Shown piece after piece: positions 1 through 9,439 of a stretch of 64,000 bases of DNA. Source of the stretch: Sporanaerobium hydrogeniformans (GTDB lineage Bacteria > Bacillota > Clostridia > Lachnospirales > Cellulosilyticaceae); assembly GCF_002735925.1 (NCBI RefSeq), contig NZ_PEDL01000003.1, positions 62,001 through 126,000 of the forward strand. Direction: 5' to 3'. Under the pieces are notes generated by a model. It did not search any database and was not told where the DNA came from. It saw only the letters and a program-made list of their open reading frames with translations. A program made the position numbers and the translations under genes. Position 1 is the first letter of the stretch. Every line of letters starts with the position of its first letter.

Positions 1-1
1 T

Positions 2-1438
2 ATCTGCAAGCTAAAGGAGCGTTTAGAAGAGGAGCCGCTAGAAGAAGTAAGAGGGCTTTTGCCTTGTCTTAAAAAAGAGGATCTAGAGAAGGAAGTTCCC
101 TCTTTTACCTTTCAACAAGAAAACTGGGGACAAACCCCAGTGATTTATGAGACAGCAGGTATACAGGGCATTGTATACGTCCACTTGCTATTTAACACAA
201 CCTATGTGCAGGAGGAAGATTTACCTTATGTAGGACTTCTAACCCAGCTTTTAACATATGTAGGAACAACGACTCTTTCAGCAGAGGCTTTAGAAAATCG
301 GATTAACAGCTTAACGGGTGGTATTAATTGTAGTTTAAATACGTATACAAAAGGTTATTTAAAAAGTCCACAAACACCTTATTTAAAAATAAGTGGAAAG
401 GTTGAAAAAGAGGTTCTAGAAGACTTTGCAAACCTTATGCTACAGATTGTAACGGCTACCATCTTTAAAGAAAAAAATAAAATAAAAGAAATGATACGCT
501 TTGTACACTATGAAATGAAGCGCAGCTTTGAAAGTGCTCCAGAATATCGCGCAATGAAAAGACTTTTTAAACATTTTACATGGGCAGGTGCTTATGAGGA
601 TCAAGTAGGAGGAATGGCTTATTATTATTTTTTAGAAGAGTTAGAAGAGCATTTTGAAGAACGGATTGAAGGGGTGTGTGAAAAGCTTGAGAAGGTCTAT
701 CGCTGCATTTTTCATCAAGATGCACTTACAATAAGTTTTACAAGCTTACCATCTTATTATGAGAAAGTGAGAGGATGTTTAGAACGTATTAAAAGGGCTT
801 TACCACACATAAGATTGATGAAGCAAGACTATCTCTTTCAATTTGCTCCACAAAAAGAGGCCTATATCACCTCTCATGCCTTATATACTGTTGCAATGGG
901 CGGTAATTTTGTAGAGAAAGGGTATCCTTTTCATGGTGCCTTGTATGTCATAAGTGGTTTGTTAGAAAGTAATTATTTATGGGAGAAGGTACGTATGCAA
1001 GGGGGAGCCTATGGCTGTGATCTAGTTATTGATCGCACAGGTAATGTACTTCTTTGTTCTTATGCTGACCCTCACCTTAAAGTAACTTTGGAAGTTTATG
1101 AGAAGATAGGCACTTTTTTGCGTGAGCTTTCAATGGAGCAAGAGGAACTAGATCAACTGATTATAGGTACCATTGGTGCGATGGATATGCCACTTACAAC
1201 GGAGCAACGTAGTGAAAGAGCTTTAAGTTATGCTTTAAGTGACATAACGTGGGAGATATTAGCCAAGGAACGTAAAGAAATATTAAGCCTTACACCAGAG
1301 CATTTAAAATCTTACGCTGTCTATCTAGAAGAAGCTCTGAGATCTGCTTCTCTTTGTGTAATGGGAAATGAAAAAATACTAAGAGAAGAGACTTTAACAG
1401 GGGATAGTTTAATGAAATTTCGAATAACTTTTCTTTAA
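2..1438 (+). CDS. M16C-family metallopeptidase (PreP-like), 3' part only
   Basis: The reading frame is open from base 2, so the gene starts upstream and only the last 478 residues are visible. The sequence resembles the C-terminal half of presequence-protease/insulinase-like M16C peptidases, which are about 970 residues long. That half forms the second part of the clamshell and lacks the HxxEH zinc site, which would lie outside the window. Visible features include a glycine-rich stretch (MQGGAYGCD) and a late region with EQRSERALSYALSD, both typical of this half. It is probably a cytosolic oligopeptide-degrading enzyme. An in-frame TTG at 59 is unlikely to be a start, because homologous sequence continues upstream of it. 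A downstream exported transpeptidase gene follows after 58 nt. Family assignment is fairly secure; the substrate is unknown. Confidence 0.85.
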   Translation: MCKLKERLEEEPLEEVRGLLPCLKKEDLEKEVPSFTFQQENWGQTPVIYETAGIQGIVYVHLLFNTTYVQEEDLPYVGLLTQLLTYVGTTTLSAEALENRINSLTGGINCSLNTYTKGYLKSPQTPYLKISGKVEKEVLEDFANLMLQIVTATIFKEKNKIKEMIRFVHYEMKRSFESAPEYRAMKRLFKHFTWAGAYEDQVGGMAYYYFLEELEEHFEERIEGVCEKLEKVYRCIFHQDALTISFTSLPSYYEKVRGCLERIKRALPHIRLMKQDYLFQFAPQKEAYITSHALYTVAMGGNFVEKGYPFHGALYVISGLLESNYLWEKVRMQGGAYGCDLVIDRTGNVLLCSYADPHLKVTLEVYEKIGTFLRELSMEQEELDQLIIGTIGAMDMPLTTEQRSERALSYALSDITWEILAKERKEILSLTPEHLKSYAVYLEEALRSASLCVMGNEKILREETLTGDSLMKFRITFL

Positions 1439-1496
1439 AAAAACTTCATAGATGTTACCTTTTTGGGGAATTCTAAAAAGGAATGGAGTGTGAAAG

Positions 1497-2918
1497 ATGA
1501 GCAGAAAAGTAGGATTATTTTTTATAATTTGGGCTTTAATCTGGGGAGTTTTAGAAGCCAAGCCACTTAATCAGGATTCGGCTATTTGGAAAGAAAAAAT
1601 AGCTTTAGATGTCTTAGAAGAAAGTGAAAAGGTGATTTTGTATCAAGGGAAGAGTTATCCAACCTATCAATTTTATGGACAGACCTATATTTCTTTAAAT
1701 ACTTTGGAAGCTATGGGTGTGGCAAATAAAAAGGAAGAAGGTTTAACTTATTGGTATTTACCTTCGGAAAGTATAGCTTTACCCTTAACACTTATCCCAG
1801 CTGAACAAGCAATAGCTTACTTTAATCCACTCCCGCTTTATGTAGGAAATATAAGAAGCTATAGCCTTCAATGTGGAGCATATACCTTTATCCCTATAGA
1901 AACCTTAAAGGCGTTGTGGCAAGTAAGTCTGCAAGGCGATCTTTATGTGGTGACTTGGCGCTACGACAACTTAGAAGCCTTATATACTTTAAAAGAAAAC
2001 GGTATTACCAATTTAATGGATTATCCTTTAAGGATAGATCTTATAGAGATTTATTGGAATGGCCAGCAGTTCCTTTATAAGCAGTTGCCTACCTTTGTGA
2101 TAGCTCCTCATAGTACTTTAGAAAAAGAAACATTTAGCAAACCCCTTTTAGAAGGGGAAAGACTGGTCACACGTATAGTGATAAAACTCAATGGTTTAAC
2201 ATTTCAAGAAGAGAAAGAGTTTTATGGACAGACAAGTGAAAGGCTCTTTAAAGCCTATACGTATCTTAGTGAGGTCAAACATTTAAAGGAACTTTTTAAA
2301 CCTTATATCGTAAAAGGTACCCTTAAATATAGTATAGGTATGTTGAAGGAAGGAGAGAAAGTGCCTGTTTGGCGTACAGAAAAAAGAAATTATTATGTAG
2401 TTTTAGATGAAAAAGGTGAAAAGCGTATCTTACCATGGAATAGCCTGGTGATTGAACCAGATAGTGGTACTTTATCCTCTAAACCAACCCCACAAGAAAT
2501 ACAAGCCTATGTTAAGCTGAACAAGCTTCAAAGCGGTACACCTTATCTATTATGGACGGATTTAAGGCGACAGCGTACTTATGTATTAAAGAAAAAAGAA
2601 GAGGGATGGGAGCTTATTAAAAATTTTATTTGCTCCAGTGGTAAAAACAGTTATCCTACACCTAGAGGAATTTTTAAAGTAGAATATTCCATTCCTTATA
2701 TAGGAATGGATAAGGGATACCGTTGCAAAAATGCTATGGTTTTTTTTAGAGACTACATGTATCATTCCGTTCTTTTTGATCGAGAAGGACGATACATTAT
2801 CAGAGGGCTGTATGAGTTAGGGCATCGCGCATCGCATGGGTGTATTCGTCTCTCGGAAGAAGATAGTGCATGGATTTACCACAATGTACCTTTAGGAACA
2901 ACAGTATGGATTGACTAA
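1497..2918 (+). CDS. Exported L,D-transpeptidase (YkuD domain)
   Basis: 473 residues with an N-terminal hydrophobic signal (about residues 4-21, ending VLEA) that sends it across the membrane. The middle part has short beta-rich segments like the copper-amine-oxidase-type stalk domains of Clostridia (about 45-160). The C-terminal 120 residues form a YkuD catalytic domain. The signature runs from a histidine in YMYHSVLF to GHRASHGCIRL, containing the SHGC catalytic cysteine. Such enzymes make 3-3 peptidoglycan cross-links or attach proteins to the wall. The start is supported by GGAGTG upstream of ATG 1497. A hairpin after the stop (2954-2994) ends the transcription unit. Function is inferred from the catalytic motif; the exact acceptor is unknown. 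Confidence 0.9.
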   Translation: MSRKVGLFFIIWALIWGVLEAKPLNQDSAIWKEKIALDVLEESEKVILYQGKSYPTYQFYGQTYISLNTLEAMGVANKKEEGLTYWYLPSESIALPLTLIPAEQAIAYFNPLPLYVGNIRSYSLQCGAYTFIPIETLKALWQVSLQGDLYVVTWRYDNLEALYTLKENGITNLMDYPLRIDLIEIYWNGQQFLYKQLPTFVIAPHSTLEKETFSKPLLEGERLVTRIVIKLNGLTFQEEKEFYGQTSERLFKAYTYLSEVKHLKELFKPYIVKGTLKYSIGMLKEGEKVPVWRTEKRNYYVVLDEKGEKRILPWNSLVIEPDSGTLSSKPTPQEIQAYVKLNKLQSGTPYLLWTDLRRQRTYVLKKKEEGWELIKNFICSSGKNSYPTPRGIFKVEYSIPYIGMDKGYRCKNAMVFFRDYMYHSVLFDREGRYIIRGLYELGHRASHGCIRLSEEDSAWIYHNVPLGTTVWID

Positions 2919-2953
2919 AATGAACTAAAAAGACAACGAGTAATAGAGCTAAT

Positions 2954-2994
2954 AAAGCACCTTTTTATCGCCTTAAATGGCTAAAAGGTGCTTT
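2954..2994. terminator. Bidirectional terminator hairpin
   Basis: A perfect 12-bp stem pairs AAAGCACCTTTT with AAAAGGTGCTTT around a 17-nt loop. It lies between two convergent genes, the L,D-transpeptidase (plus) and the aminotransferase (minus), and probably serves both, although the trailing T tract is short. Confidence 0.75.
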
Positions 2995-3033
2995 GCTTAA
3001 CTTTATAAATTTTTTGCTATGTAACAAGTATTT

Positions 3034-4200
3034 CTATTTTTCTAGTAAACCACTTTTTTTAATGGCTTTAATGGCACGGCGAATGGTATCTTCTGTTTCA
3101 ACAAGGGCAATGCGTACAAAGCCTTCACCTTCTTCTCCAAAGCTTATACCAGGTACCACCATTACATGGGCCTTATTCATTAAATCATAAGTAAAGTCAA
3201 GGGAAGAAGTGTAGTGTTTAGGGATAGGAGCCCAGACGAACATACTTCCTTGGGGAAGTGGGATGTCCCATCCAATTTCTCTTAGGCCTTCTACCAAAAC
3301 TTTGCCACGTTCATAGTAAGTATGACGTACAACCTCCACATAATCTTGAGAGCCTGTTAAAAGGGCAGTAGCAACCTTTTGAAAAGGAAGAAACATCCCA
3401 TAATCTACATGGGATTTTAGAATGCGAAGTCCCTTAATAATTTCTTGGTTACCAATGGCAAAGGCGATACGACAGCCAGGAATGCTATAGGTTTTAGAGA
3501 GAGAGTTAAATTCAATACCTATATCTTTTGCACCTTTAATACTTAAGAAGCTTTCACCTACCGAGCCATCAAAAAGGAGCTCACTATAGGCATTATCATG
3601 GAGCACAATAATATCATATTTTTTAGCAAAAGCAACTAGCTTTATATAGAAATCACGAGGTGCGATAGCTGTAGTGGGATTATTGGGATAAGAAACAATC
3701 ATGAGTTTAGCTTTGCGTGCCACTTCCTCATCAATAGCATCCAAATCGATTAGGAAATTATTTTCTTTTAAAAGAGGCATTTTATGAAGCTGTGCACCTG
3801 CTAAAAGTGGCCCAATTCTAAAAATAGGATAGCTAGGGACAGGAACAAGAACAGTATCACCAGGATCAATAAGGCAAAGAGCAAGTTCGGCAAAACCACT
3901 TTGTGAGCCTAAAAGTGAAACAACTTCTTGGGAAGAAATATTAACATCATAACGGTGCTTATACCAGGAAGTCACTGCTTCTAGAAGTTCTGGTGTATCA
4001 TTAATGGCATATTTATAGTTAGATAGCTTGCTACATTCTTCTTGTAAGAGTGTCATCACCTGAGGAGAAGGAGGAATGTCAGGGGTGCCAATACTAAAGT
4101 CAATCATTTCATAACCTTGAGCCATAAGTTCTGCTTTTTTATAGTTAAGTTCAGAGAAAATTGCAGAAGACAAGCTGGTCATTTTTTTTGAAAAAATCAT
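3034..4200 (-). CDS. PLP-dependent class I/II aminotransferase
   Basis: 388 residues of the fold-type I aminotransferase family, closest in appearance to the LL-diaminopimelate/alanine/aspartate aminotransferase group. The start was set at 4200 because AAAGGAG precedes that ATG by about 9 nt; the frame stays open upstream but lacks a ribosome site there. The PLP lysine lies in SLSKTYSIPGCR, followed by the substrate-carboxylate arginine. SYPNNPT and the HDNAYSEL aspartate/tyrosine contacts for the cofactor ring are also present. It would work in the cytosol. The gene stands alone on the minus strand, divergent from the DUF815 gene. Substrate cannot be decided from sequence; LL-DAP or a neutral amino acid is most likely. 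Confidence 0.88.
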   Translation of the reverse strand: MIFSKKMTSLSSAIFSELNYKKAELMAQGYEMIDFSIGTPDIPPSPQVMTLLQEECSKLSNYKYAINDTPELLEAVTSWYKHRYDVNISSQEVVSLLGSQSGFAELALCLIDPGDTVLVPVPSYPIFRIGPLLAGAQLHKMPLLKENNFLIDLDAIDEEVARKAKLMIVSYPNNPTTAIAPRDFYIKLVAFAKKYDIIVLHDNAYSELLFDGSVGESFLSIKGAKDIGIEFNSLSKTYSIPGCRIAFAIGNQEIIKGLRILKSHVDYGMFLPFQKVATALLTGSQDYVEVVRHTYYERGKVLVEGLREIGWDIPLPQGSMFVWAPIPKHYTSSLDFTYDLMNKAHVMVVPGISFGEEGEGFVRIALVETEDTIRRAIKAIKKSGLLEK

Positions 4201-4373
4201 GCTGTATACTCCTTTTATTGATTTAATCAGAAAGGTATATAAAAAACCTTCTATTTTGCTATTATAATAAATACACTTTAAAAGAGTCAATAAAATATAA
4301 ATATTATTATTTAATCTATTACAATTTGACAATTTATGCTATGATGAGTAGAAAAAACGAGGAGGAGAAGAAA

Positions 4374-5537
4374 ATGTCCTTTTTATTTTATACGGGATTT
4401 AACAACAATACGATTATTCAAAATGTAGAGCAACTTATTATGAAAAGAGAAGAAACACTCTATACGAAGACCTTAAGTCTTTTATTAGAAGAAAGCTATA
4501 AATGGGATTTGGTAGGGAACATTTTTGAGAGTTATTTAGTGTATTGCATAGCAACGAGTGAAAATCCTTTTTCTCTTTGGGCAGAAAAGAAAGGTGCTCA
4601 AATGGATGAGCAGGTGCTAGATTTAGCCAGGGGGGATTTAGAAAAGCTATGCTATTTATATAAGCACCAGCCTTTTAAAGAGGAAATAAAGGGAAATAAG
4701 ACGAAGAATTTAGAGGTATTAGAAAAATTGCTAGAGACAGTGACGGATAGTAAGATGTGCATACGTCAGTTAGCAGAGTATTACCACTTCTATGGAGCAG
4801 GAAAGATGAATGGCTATAAAGCTTTTAAGTGGAATGAAAAGGCAGGTTTTATTGGAATCAGTGAATGTGATCCTATTATGTTAGATGAACTGATTGGGTG
4901 TGAGTATCAGAAAGAAGCACTTATTAAAAATACAGAGAATTTTTTGGCAGGTAAAGTAGCTAATAATGTCCTTCTTTTTGGAGATAGTGGGACAGGAAAG
5001 TCTTCTTTAGTTAAGGCACTTTTAAATACCTATGTAGAGAAGGGGTTGCGTATGATAGATCTCTCCAAAGCAGACTTTTTTCACTTTAACTCCATCAGCA
5101 ATGAGCTTAGAAAAAGGGGACTAAAATTTATTATTTTCTTAGATGATTTATCCTTTGAAGAATTCGAGACGGAATATAAATATATGAAAGCTCTCATTGA
5201 AGGCGGTGTAGAAATTAAACCGAATAACGTACTGATTTATGCCACTTCGAATCGTCGTCATCTGATTCGTGAGACATGGGATGAAAGAGTGGGACAAGAT
5301 GTACATATCAAGGATACACGTCAAGAAAAGCTTTCTCTATCGGAGCGCTTTGGTATGACACTAACCTTTACATCACCCGACCAAAAAGCTTACCTTACTA
5401 TTGTAGAAGATTTAGCCCAAAAGCATGGTATTGTTTTACCAGAAAACGTATTAAGAGAAAAGGCTATTCAATGGGAGCTGGTGCATGGAGGACGTTCAGG
5501 GCGAGTCGCTAAACAGTTTATTTTATCACTTCTATAA
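4374..5537 (+). CDS. DUF815-family AAA-type ATPase
   Basis: 387 residues. An N-terminal helical region of about 190 residues precedes a P-loop ATPase module. The Walker A motif GDSGTGKSS lies at residues 203-211 and the Walker B-like strand is FIIFLDDLSFEE. The C-terminal part contains TSNRRHL and ERFGMTLTF, characteristic of the DUF815 family related to ORC/CDC6-type ATPases. Start ATG 4374 has AGGAGGAG 7 nt upstream; a longer reading frame begins at 4326 but without a ribosome site. It is expressed divergently from the aminotransferase gene and ended by a strong hairpin. The cellular role of this widespread clostridial family is not known. Confidence 0.88.
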   Translation: MSFLFYTGFNNNTIIQNVEQLIMKREETLYTKTLSLLLEESYKWDLVGNIFESYLVYCIATSENPFSLWAEKKGAQMDEQVLDLARGDLEKLCYLYKHQPFKEEIKGNKTKNLEVLEKLLETVTDSKMCIRQLAEYYHFYGAGKMNGYKAFKWNEKAGFIGISECDPIMLDELIGCEYQKEALIKNTENFLAGKVANNVLLFGDSGTGKSSLVKALLNTYVEKGLRMIDLSKADFFHFNSISNELRKRGLKFIIFLDDLSFEEFETEYKYMKALIEGGVEIKPNNVLIYATSNRRHLIRETWDERVGQDVHIKDTRQEKLSLSERFGMTLTFTSPDQKAYLTIVEDLAQKHGIVLPENVLREKAIQWELVHGGRSGRVAKQFILSLL

Positions 5538-5538
5538 C

Positions 5539-5588
5539 AAATGACCTCTTTATTTGGTGAATGATTGCCAATTGAAGAGGTCATTTTT
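5539..5588 (+). terminator. Rho-independent terminator
   Basis: AAATGACCTCTT pairs perfectly with AAGAGGTCATTT and is followed by further T residues. It lies directly after the DUF815 ATPase stop codon. Confidence 0.88.
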
Positions 5589-5709
5589 GTGTAAAGCTAG
5601 TAAAAAAGACGAAAATAAGAGGATTTTTTGTATAAGTAGAAAAAATGAAAAGGGTGGCGTATAATGGAAATCGTATGAAAACAAGAAAAAATGAGATAGG
5701 GTGATTTAA

Positions 5710-7365
5710 GTGGTAAAGCAATTTGTTTTGGATTTAAAGCAAGAGTTTGGGAGATATAACGCTAAACGTCTTTCAAAGGATATATTAGCTGGGTTAACAG
5801 TTGCTGCTGTAGCACTTCCCTTAGCACTTGCTTTTGGTGTGAGCAGTGGTGCAGATGCAGCAGCAGGACTTATTACTGCCATATTAGCAGGTTTTATTAT
5901 TAGTGCACTTTCAGGTGCTTCTTATCAAATATCAGGGCCTACTGGGGCAATGACAGCTATTTTAATTGGATTAGTTCAGAAGTATGAAATGCAAGGTGTT
6001 TTTGTTGTAACCTTATTAGCAGGTATTATGCTATTATTAGCTAGTTTTTTTAAGTTTGGAAAGATAGTTTCGTTTATACCAGCACCTGTTATTACAGGAT
6101 TTACCTCAGGTATTGCTATTATTATTGCCCTTGGGCAGCTTGATAATTTCTTTGGTGTTCAATCTCAAGGTGGAGATGCTATTTCTAAGTTTTTTTCTTA
6201 CTTTAATGGAAACTTTTCCCCTAATAGGTATGCCATACTATTAGGTGGTAGTGTCATTCTAACAATGCTAATATGGCCTAAAAAATGGGGGACTAAAATC
6301 CCTTCCTCTTTAGTAGGAATTAGTGTAGCAACCGGTATAAGCGCACTTGCTAAATGGGATGTAGCCATTGTTGGAGCCATCCCTAAAACATTGGTAGCTG
6401 GTACACGTCTTCATCTAAATACTATTCATTGGGGACAGATCAATGATTTGATTTTACCAGCTATAAGTGTAGCTGCATTAGGACTTATTGAAAGTTTATT
6501 ATGTGGGGCAGCAGCAGGACGTATGAAAGGTGAAAAGCTTAATGCAGATCGTGAACTTTTTGCTCAAGGCATTGGAAATATACTTATTCCTTTTTTCGGA
6601 GGGGTTCCTGCAACAGCAGCTATTGCGCGTACAAGTGTGGCCATTAAATCAGGGCTTGAAACGCGTTTAACAGGTATTTTTCATGCAGTAGGCTTAGTGC
6701 TTTCTATGTTTTTACTAGGCCCTCTTATGTCGCAAATTCCACTCTCAGCTTTGGCAGGAGTGCTTATAGTAACAGCTTGGCGTATGAATGAATGGGAAAG
6801 TATTGCCTTTATCTTCAACAAAAAGTTTAAAACAGCTATTGCACAGTTTTTAATTACAATGATAGCAACGGTTTGTTTTGATTTAACCATTGCTATTGTC
6901 ATTGGTGTTGTCTTTTCTGTTCTTATTTTCATGGTAAAGATTTCTAATATTGAAATATGTGCGAGTGAAATTAAGAATGACAAACTCAAAGAGCAAGGTT
7001 TAGTTTTGCAAGACTATCATGAGAAGGCGAAAGTTCTTTACCTGACAGGTCCTATTTTCTTTACAACCACTGAAAAGATTAGTGAGCAAATTCTAGGTCT
7101 TAATGAATTAGGAATACTTATCTTTTCAATGCGTGGCGTTCCACTTATTGATACAACAGGTGTACAATTTTTAGAAGAAATGTGTGATAGTTTAAAGCAA
7201 CAAGGTACACACGTTATGTTTGCGGGAGTACAACCTAAAGTGCATCACATGATGAAGCGTAGTGGTTTTGAAGAACGGTTAGGAAGAAAGCAATTCTTTT
7301 GGAGTGTACAGGATGCATTAATGGCACTAGAAAAAAAGTTTGAACCCATAGATAAATGTAGTTAA
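5710..7365 (+). CDS. SulP-family anion permease with STAS domain
   Basis: 551 residues, the usual length for bacterial SulP (SLC26) transporters. Residues about 20-425 hold many hydrophobic helices with family signatures such as SGPTGAM near residue 80 and GGVPATAAIARTS. The C-terminal cytoplasmic STAS domain (about 430-540) contains RGVPLIDTTGVQFLEE, the region that carries the conserved turn of anti-sigma antagonists. It should move sulfate, bicarbonate or a dicarboxylate; the substrate is not readable. Translation starts at GTG 5710 behind AGGGTGA. It is monocistronic, with a terminator before it and a very long palindrome after it. Confidence 0.93.
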   Translation: MVKQFVLDLKQEFGRYNAKRLSKDILAGLTVAAVALPLALAFGVSSGADAAAGLITAILAGFIISALSGASYQISGPTGAMTAILIGLVQKYEMQGVFVVTLLAGIMLLLASFFKFGKIVSFIPAPVITGFTSGIAIIIALGQLDNFFGVQSQGGDAISKFFSYFNGNFSPNRYAILLGGSVILTMLIWPKKWGTKIPSSLVGISVATGISALAKWDVAIVGAIPKTLVAGTRLHLNTIHWGQINDLILPAISVAALGLIESLLCGAAAGRMKGEKLNADRELFAQGIGNILIPFFGGVPATAAIARTSVAIKSGLETRLTGIFHAVGLVLSMFLLGPLMSQIPLSALAGVLIVTAWRMNEWESIAFIFNKKFKTAIAQFLITMIATVCFDLTIAIVIGVVFSVLIFMVKISNIEICASEIKNDKLKEQGLVLQDYHEKAKVLYLTGPIFFTTTEKISEQILGLNELGILIFSMRGVPLIDTTGVQFLEEMCDSLKQQGTHVMFAGVQPKVHHMMKRSGFEERLGRKQFFWSVQDALMALEKKFEPIDKCS

Positions 7366-7394
7366 AAGTAGCCTTATTGTTCTCTTAAAAATTC

Positions 7395-7448
7395 AAAATC
7401 CATAAATTGGAAATATTTAGTAAAATATATTTCCAATTTATGGATTTT
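7395..7448 (+). terminator. 22-bp perfect palindrome, probable terminator
   Basis: Two 22-nt arms, 7395-7416 and 7427-7448, are exact reverse complements around a 10-nt loop, and the right arm ends in TTTT. It lies 30 nt after the SulP stop and before the GerMN gene. It is more A/T-rich and longer than a normal terminator; see findings. Confidence 0.65.
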
Positions 7449-7484
7449 ATGTTATTTTATAAAGAGGACGAGGGGGAGAGCAGC

Positions 7485-8042
7485 ATGGTCTATAAAAAAG
7501 GATTAAAAGTACTTATTTTTATTATCACATTTCTCATGCTATGTCTAGAGTGTCGTACCATTTATGGTAGTAAGTGGGAAAACAGTAGCTTAACAAAAAG
7601 AAATAAAGATGCTAAAATAGAAGAATCTATCACTGTTTATATGGGGAATATGGAAACTGAAGCATTAGAATACGAGAAGGCAGTTCTGAGCTATACAAAT
7701 GGAGAGAATATAAAAGGCTGGAATGAGATTTTTGCTTATTATAAGATACATAATAGAGAGTTAATCCCTCCTATAAGTAATGAGGCGAAACTTTTAGATA
7801 TGAGAGTGGATAAAGAAAAAAATCAAGTGACTATTGATATGAGTAATAACTATGCACAAATGAATTGGGGACATATGGGGGAGTATTTAGCCTTAAAAAG
7901 TCTTGCCTATACAATAGGTCACTACTATGGCATAGGTAAGATATGTATTACCTTAGAAGGGCAACCTTATGTATCTGGTCATTATTTTTTTACAACAGAA
8001 GATGTATGGATTGTTGAAGATCTAAACAAAGTAGGCGAGTAA
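7485..8042 (+). CDS. Exported GerMN-domain protein
   Basis: 185 residues counted from ATG 7485, which has AGGGGGAG 6 nt upstream; the frame is open further 5' but that part is covered by the palindrome. A hydrophobic segment (residues about 6-21) ending near a cysteine gives a signal or anchor sequence. The rest has the GerMN layout: a beta strand with ITVYMGN, then a strand near VTIDMSNNYAQ, a helix with ALKSLAYTIGHY, and a final ICITLEGQPYVSGHYF strand. GerMN domains occur in spore-germination and wall-associated lipoproteins. It is followed after 28 nt by a transglutaminase-like gene. The domain call is moderately secure; the role is unknown. Confidence 0.7.
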   Translation: MVYKKGLKVLIFIITFLMLCLECRTIYGSKWENSSLTKRNKDAKIEESITVYMGNMETEALEYEKAVLSYTNGENIKGWNEIFAYYKIHNRELIPPISNEAKLLDMRVDKEKNQVTIDMSNNYAQMNWGHMGEYLALKSLAYTIGHYYGIGKICITLEGQPYVSGHYFFTTEDVWIVEDLNKVGE

Positions 8043-8070
8043 AGGCAAAACAAGTAAGGAGGATGAAAAA

Positions 8071-9384
8071 ATGAAAAGTTATCAGATAAAAAAGCATCTC
8101 TTTTTTCTCGTTTTGTGGGGGTGTATGATTCTTCCAGTTTATGGGAAGACAAGCTTATTAACCGAAAATACAAGTGCAATAGGGAAATATAAGGTAAGTT
8201 TTGAAAAAGGTGTGGCTTTTATAAGCCGTGATGGGAGTGAGGCTACTCCTGTTAAGAATGGGACAATACTTTCTAAGCCAGGTAGTTATTTTATTAGCTT
8301 TTATGAAAAGGGTGTGTTAGAAGGTATTCACAAAGTAACAGTGTTACGTCAACAAACAGCTACAACAGTAACAATTAAGCAGGAAACGGAGTTAGAAGAG
8401 GTGCTTAAAGGAGCACTAGAGGATTTTATACCTACTTTAAAATTAAATTTTGCATACGGTACCTATAATATGGAGGAGTTAAGTGCACTTATTAATAAGA
8501 CAATTGATCGCTTAGTAGAAACTTATCCTAAGCTAACCTATCAAGGGAATCGTATGAAATATGCAGCGTATAATAATCCCTCTTTAAAAGTTGAAAAACC
8601 TGTAGTAGAGTTAAGTTTTATATATCCTTTACAAGTAAAAAATACGTTAAAGCTTTATGATCAATCAGCGAACCAAAAGATTGTGCAGATTTTAAAGAGC
8701 TGTTTAGAAAAGGGGATGTCAGACTATCAAATTGAACTTGCCCTAGCAGACTATATCATTCAAAATGTAGAGTATTCTGACAATGAAGTAAAAGGAGAAA
8801 GTTATGCAAACCCAACCTTACTCTCTCACACCTTGTACGGAGCACTTATAGATGGAAAAGCTGTGTGTGACGGATATGCCCATGCCATGCGCTATCTTTT
8901 AAATGCAGCAGGTGTACCTACTAAACTTGTTATAGGAACAACACTAGGTAATGTAGGGCATGCATGGAATTTAGTTAAAATTCAAGGTGCCTATTATCAC
9001 TTGGATACAACATGGGCAGATGAGGATAAACCCGTAGAAGGAGTCTACAATTATTTTAATGAACAAGATAGTTTTATGGAAAATACACATACTTGGGAAC
9101 GTATAAAATATCCTAAAGCTATTTCCTTAGCTTATACAATTCCTTATATGCCTGTTAACTTTAAGGCTACTTATAAGATTGAAAAAAATAATCAAGTGAG
9201 TGAGGCCATCTCTGATTTTCAGAAAAAGAAGCTACAGGCAGGAACCTTTATTTTAAAAAATGTCAATGAACAAAGATGGAAACCTGAGCAAATTTTGAAA
9301 CAAATGGTAGATGAGTTGGGGCGCAGTATAAGTTATACCTGCTATTATAAATACAATTGTTTTGTGGTGACCTTTGAAATATAG
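8071..9384 (+). CDS. Exported transglutaminase-like (cysteine protease fold) protein
   Basis: 437 residues with a signal peptide (hydrophobic 10-23, ending VYGK). The transglutaminase-core domain lies at about 220-330 and has a complete catalytic triad: Cys266 in AVCDGYAH, His297 in GHAWN and Asp312 in YHLDTTWAD. An N-terminal region (about 30-95) looks beta-rich. Proteins of this type in Firmicutes are thought to cleave or cross-link surface peptides, but few have been assayed. Ribosome site AAGGAGGATG precedes ATG 8071. It is probably co-transcribed with the GerMN gene, suggesting a shared envelope role, and is followed by a strong terminator. Confidence 0.88.
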   Translation: MKSYQIKKHLFFLVLWGCMILPVYGKTSLLTENTSAIGKYKVSFEKGVAFISRDGSEATPVKNGTILSKPGSYFISFYEKGVLEGIHKVTVLRQQTATTVTIKQETELEEVLKGALEDFIPTLKLNFAYGTYNMEELSALINKTIDRLVETYPKLTYQGNRMKYAAYNNPSLKVEKPVVELSFIYPLQVKNTLKLYDQSANQKIVQILKSCLEKGMSDYQIELALADYIIQNVEYSDNEVKGESYANPTLLSHTLYGALIDGKAVCDGYAHAMRYLLNAAGVPTKLVIGTTLGNVGHAWNLVKIQGAYYHLDTTWADEDKPVEGVYNYFNEQDSFMENTHTWERIKYPKAISLAYTIPYMPVNFKATYKIEKNNQVSEAISDFQKKKLQAGTFILKNVNEQRWKPEQILKQMVDELGRSISYTCYYKYNCFVVTFEI

Positions 9385-9386
9385 AT

Positions 9387-9435
9387 AAAAAAGAGCATTC
9401 CTCTTTGCATTTAAGAAAGAGAGAATGCTCTTTTT
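9387..9435. terminator. Terminator hairpin, serves both strands
   Basis: AAAAAGAGCATTC pairs with GAATGCTCTTTTT and an adjoining CTCTTT/AAAGAG segment extends the stem. It separates the transglutaminase gene from the convergent small zinc-ribbon gene. Confidence 0.88.
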
Positions 9436-9439
9436 GCAT

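Noticed and set aside
59-61. TTG at 59 as start of the first gene
   Set aside because: The frame is open to base 2 and sequence upstream fits the protein; no ribosome site precedes the TTG.
4326-4345. TTGACA with TATGAT as the promoter of the DUF815 gene
   Set aside because: The two elements are only 8 nt apart, and TTGACA with a later -10 would put the start inside the ribosome site.
6681-6989. Minus-strand frame of 102 residues inside the SulP gene
   Set aside because: It is antisense to conserved membrane segments and has no start signal.
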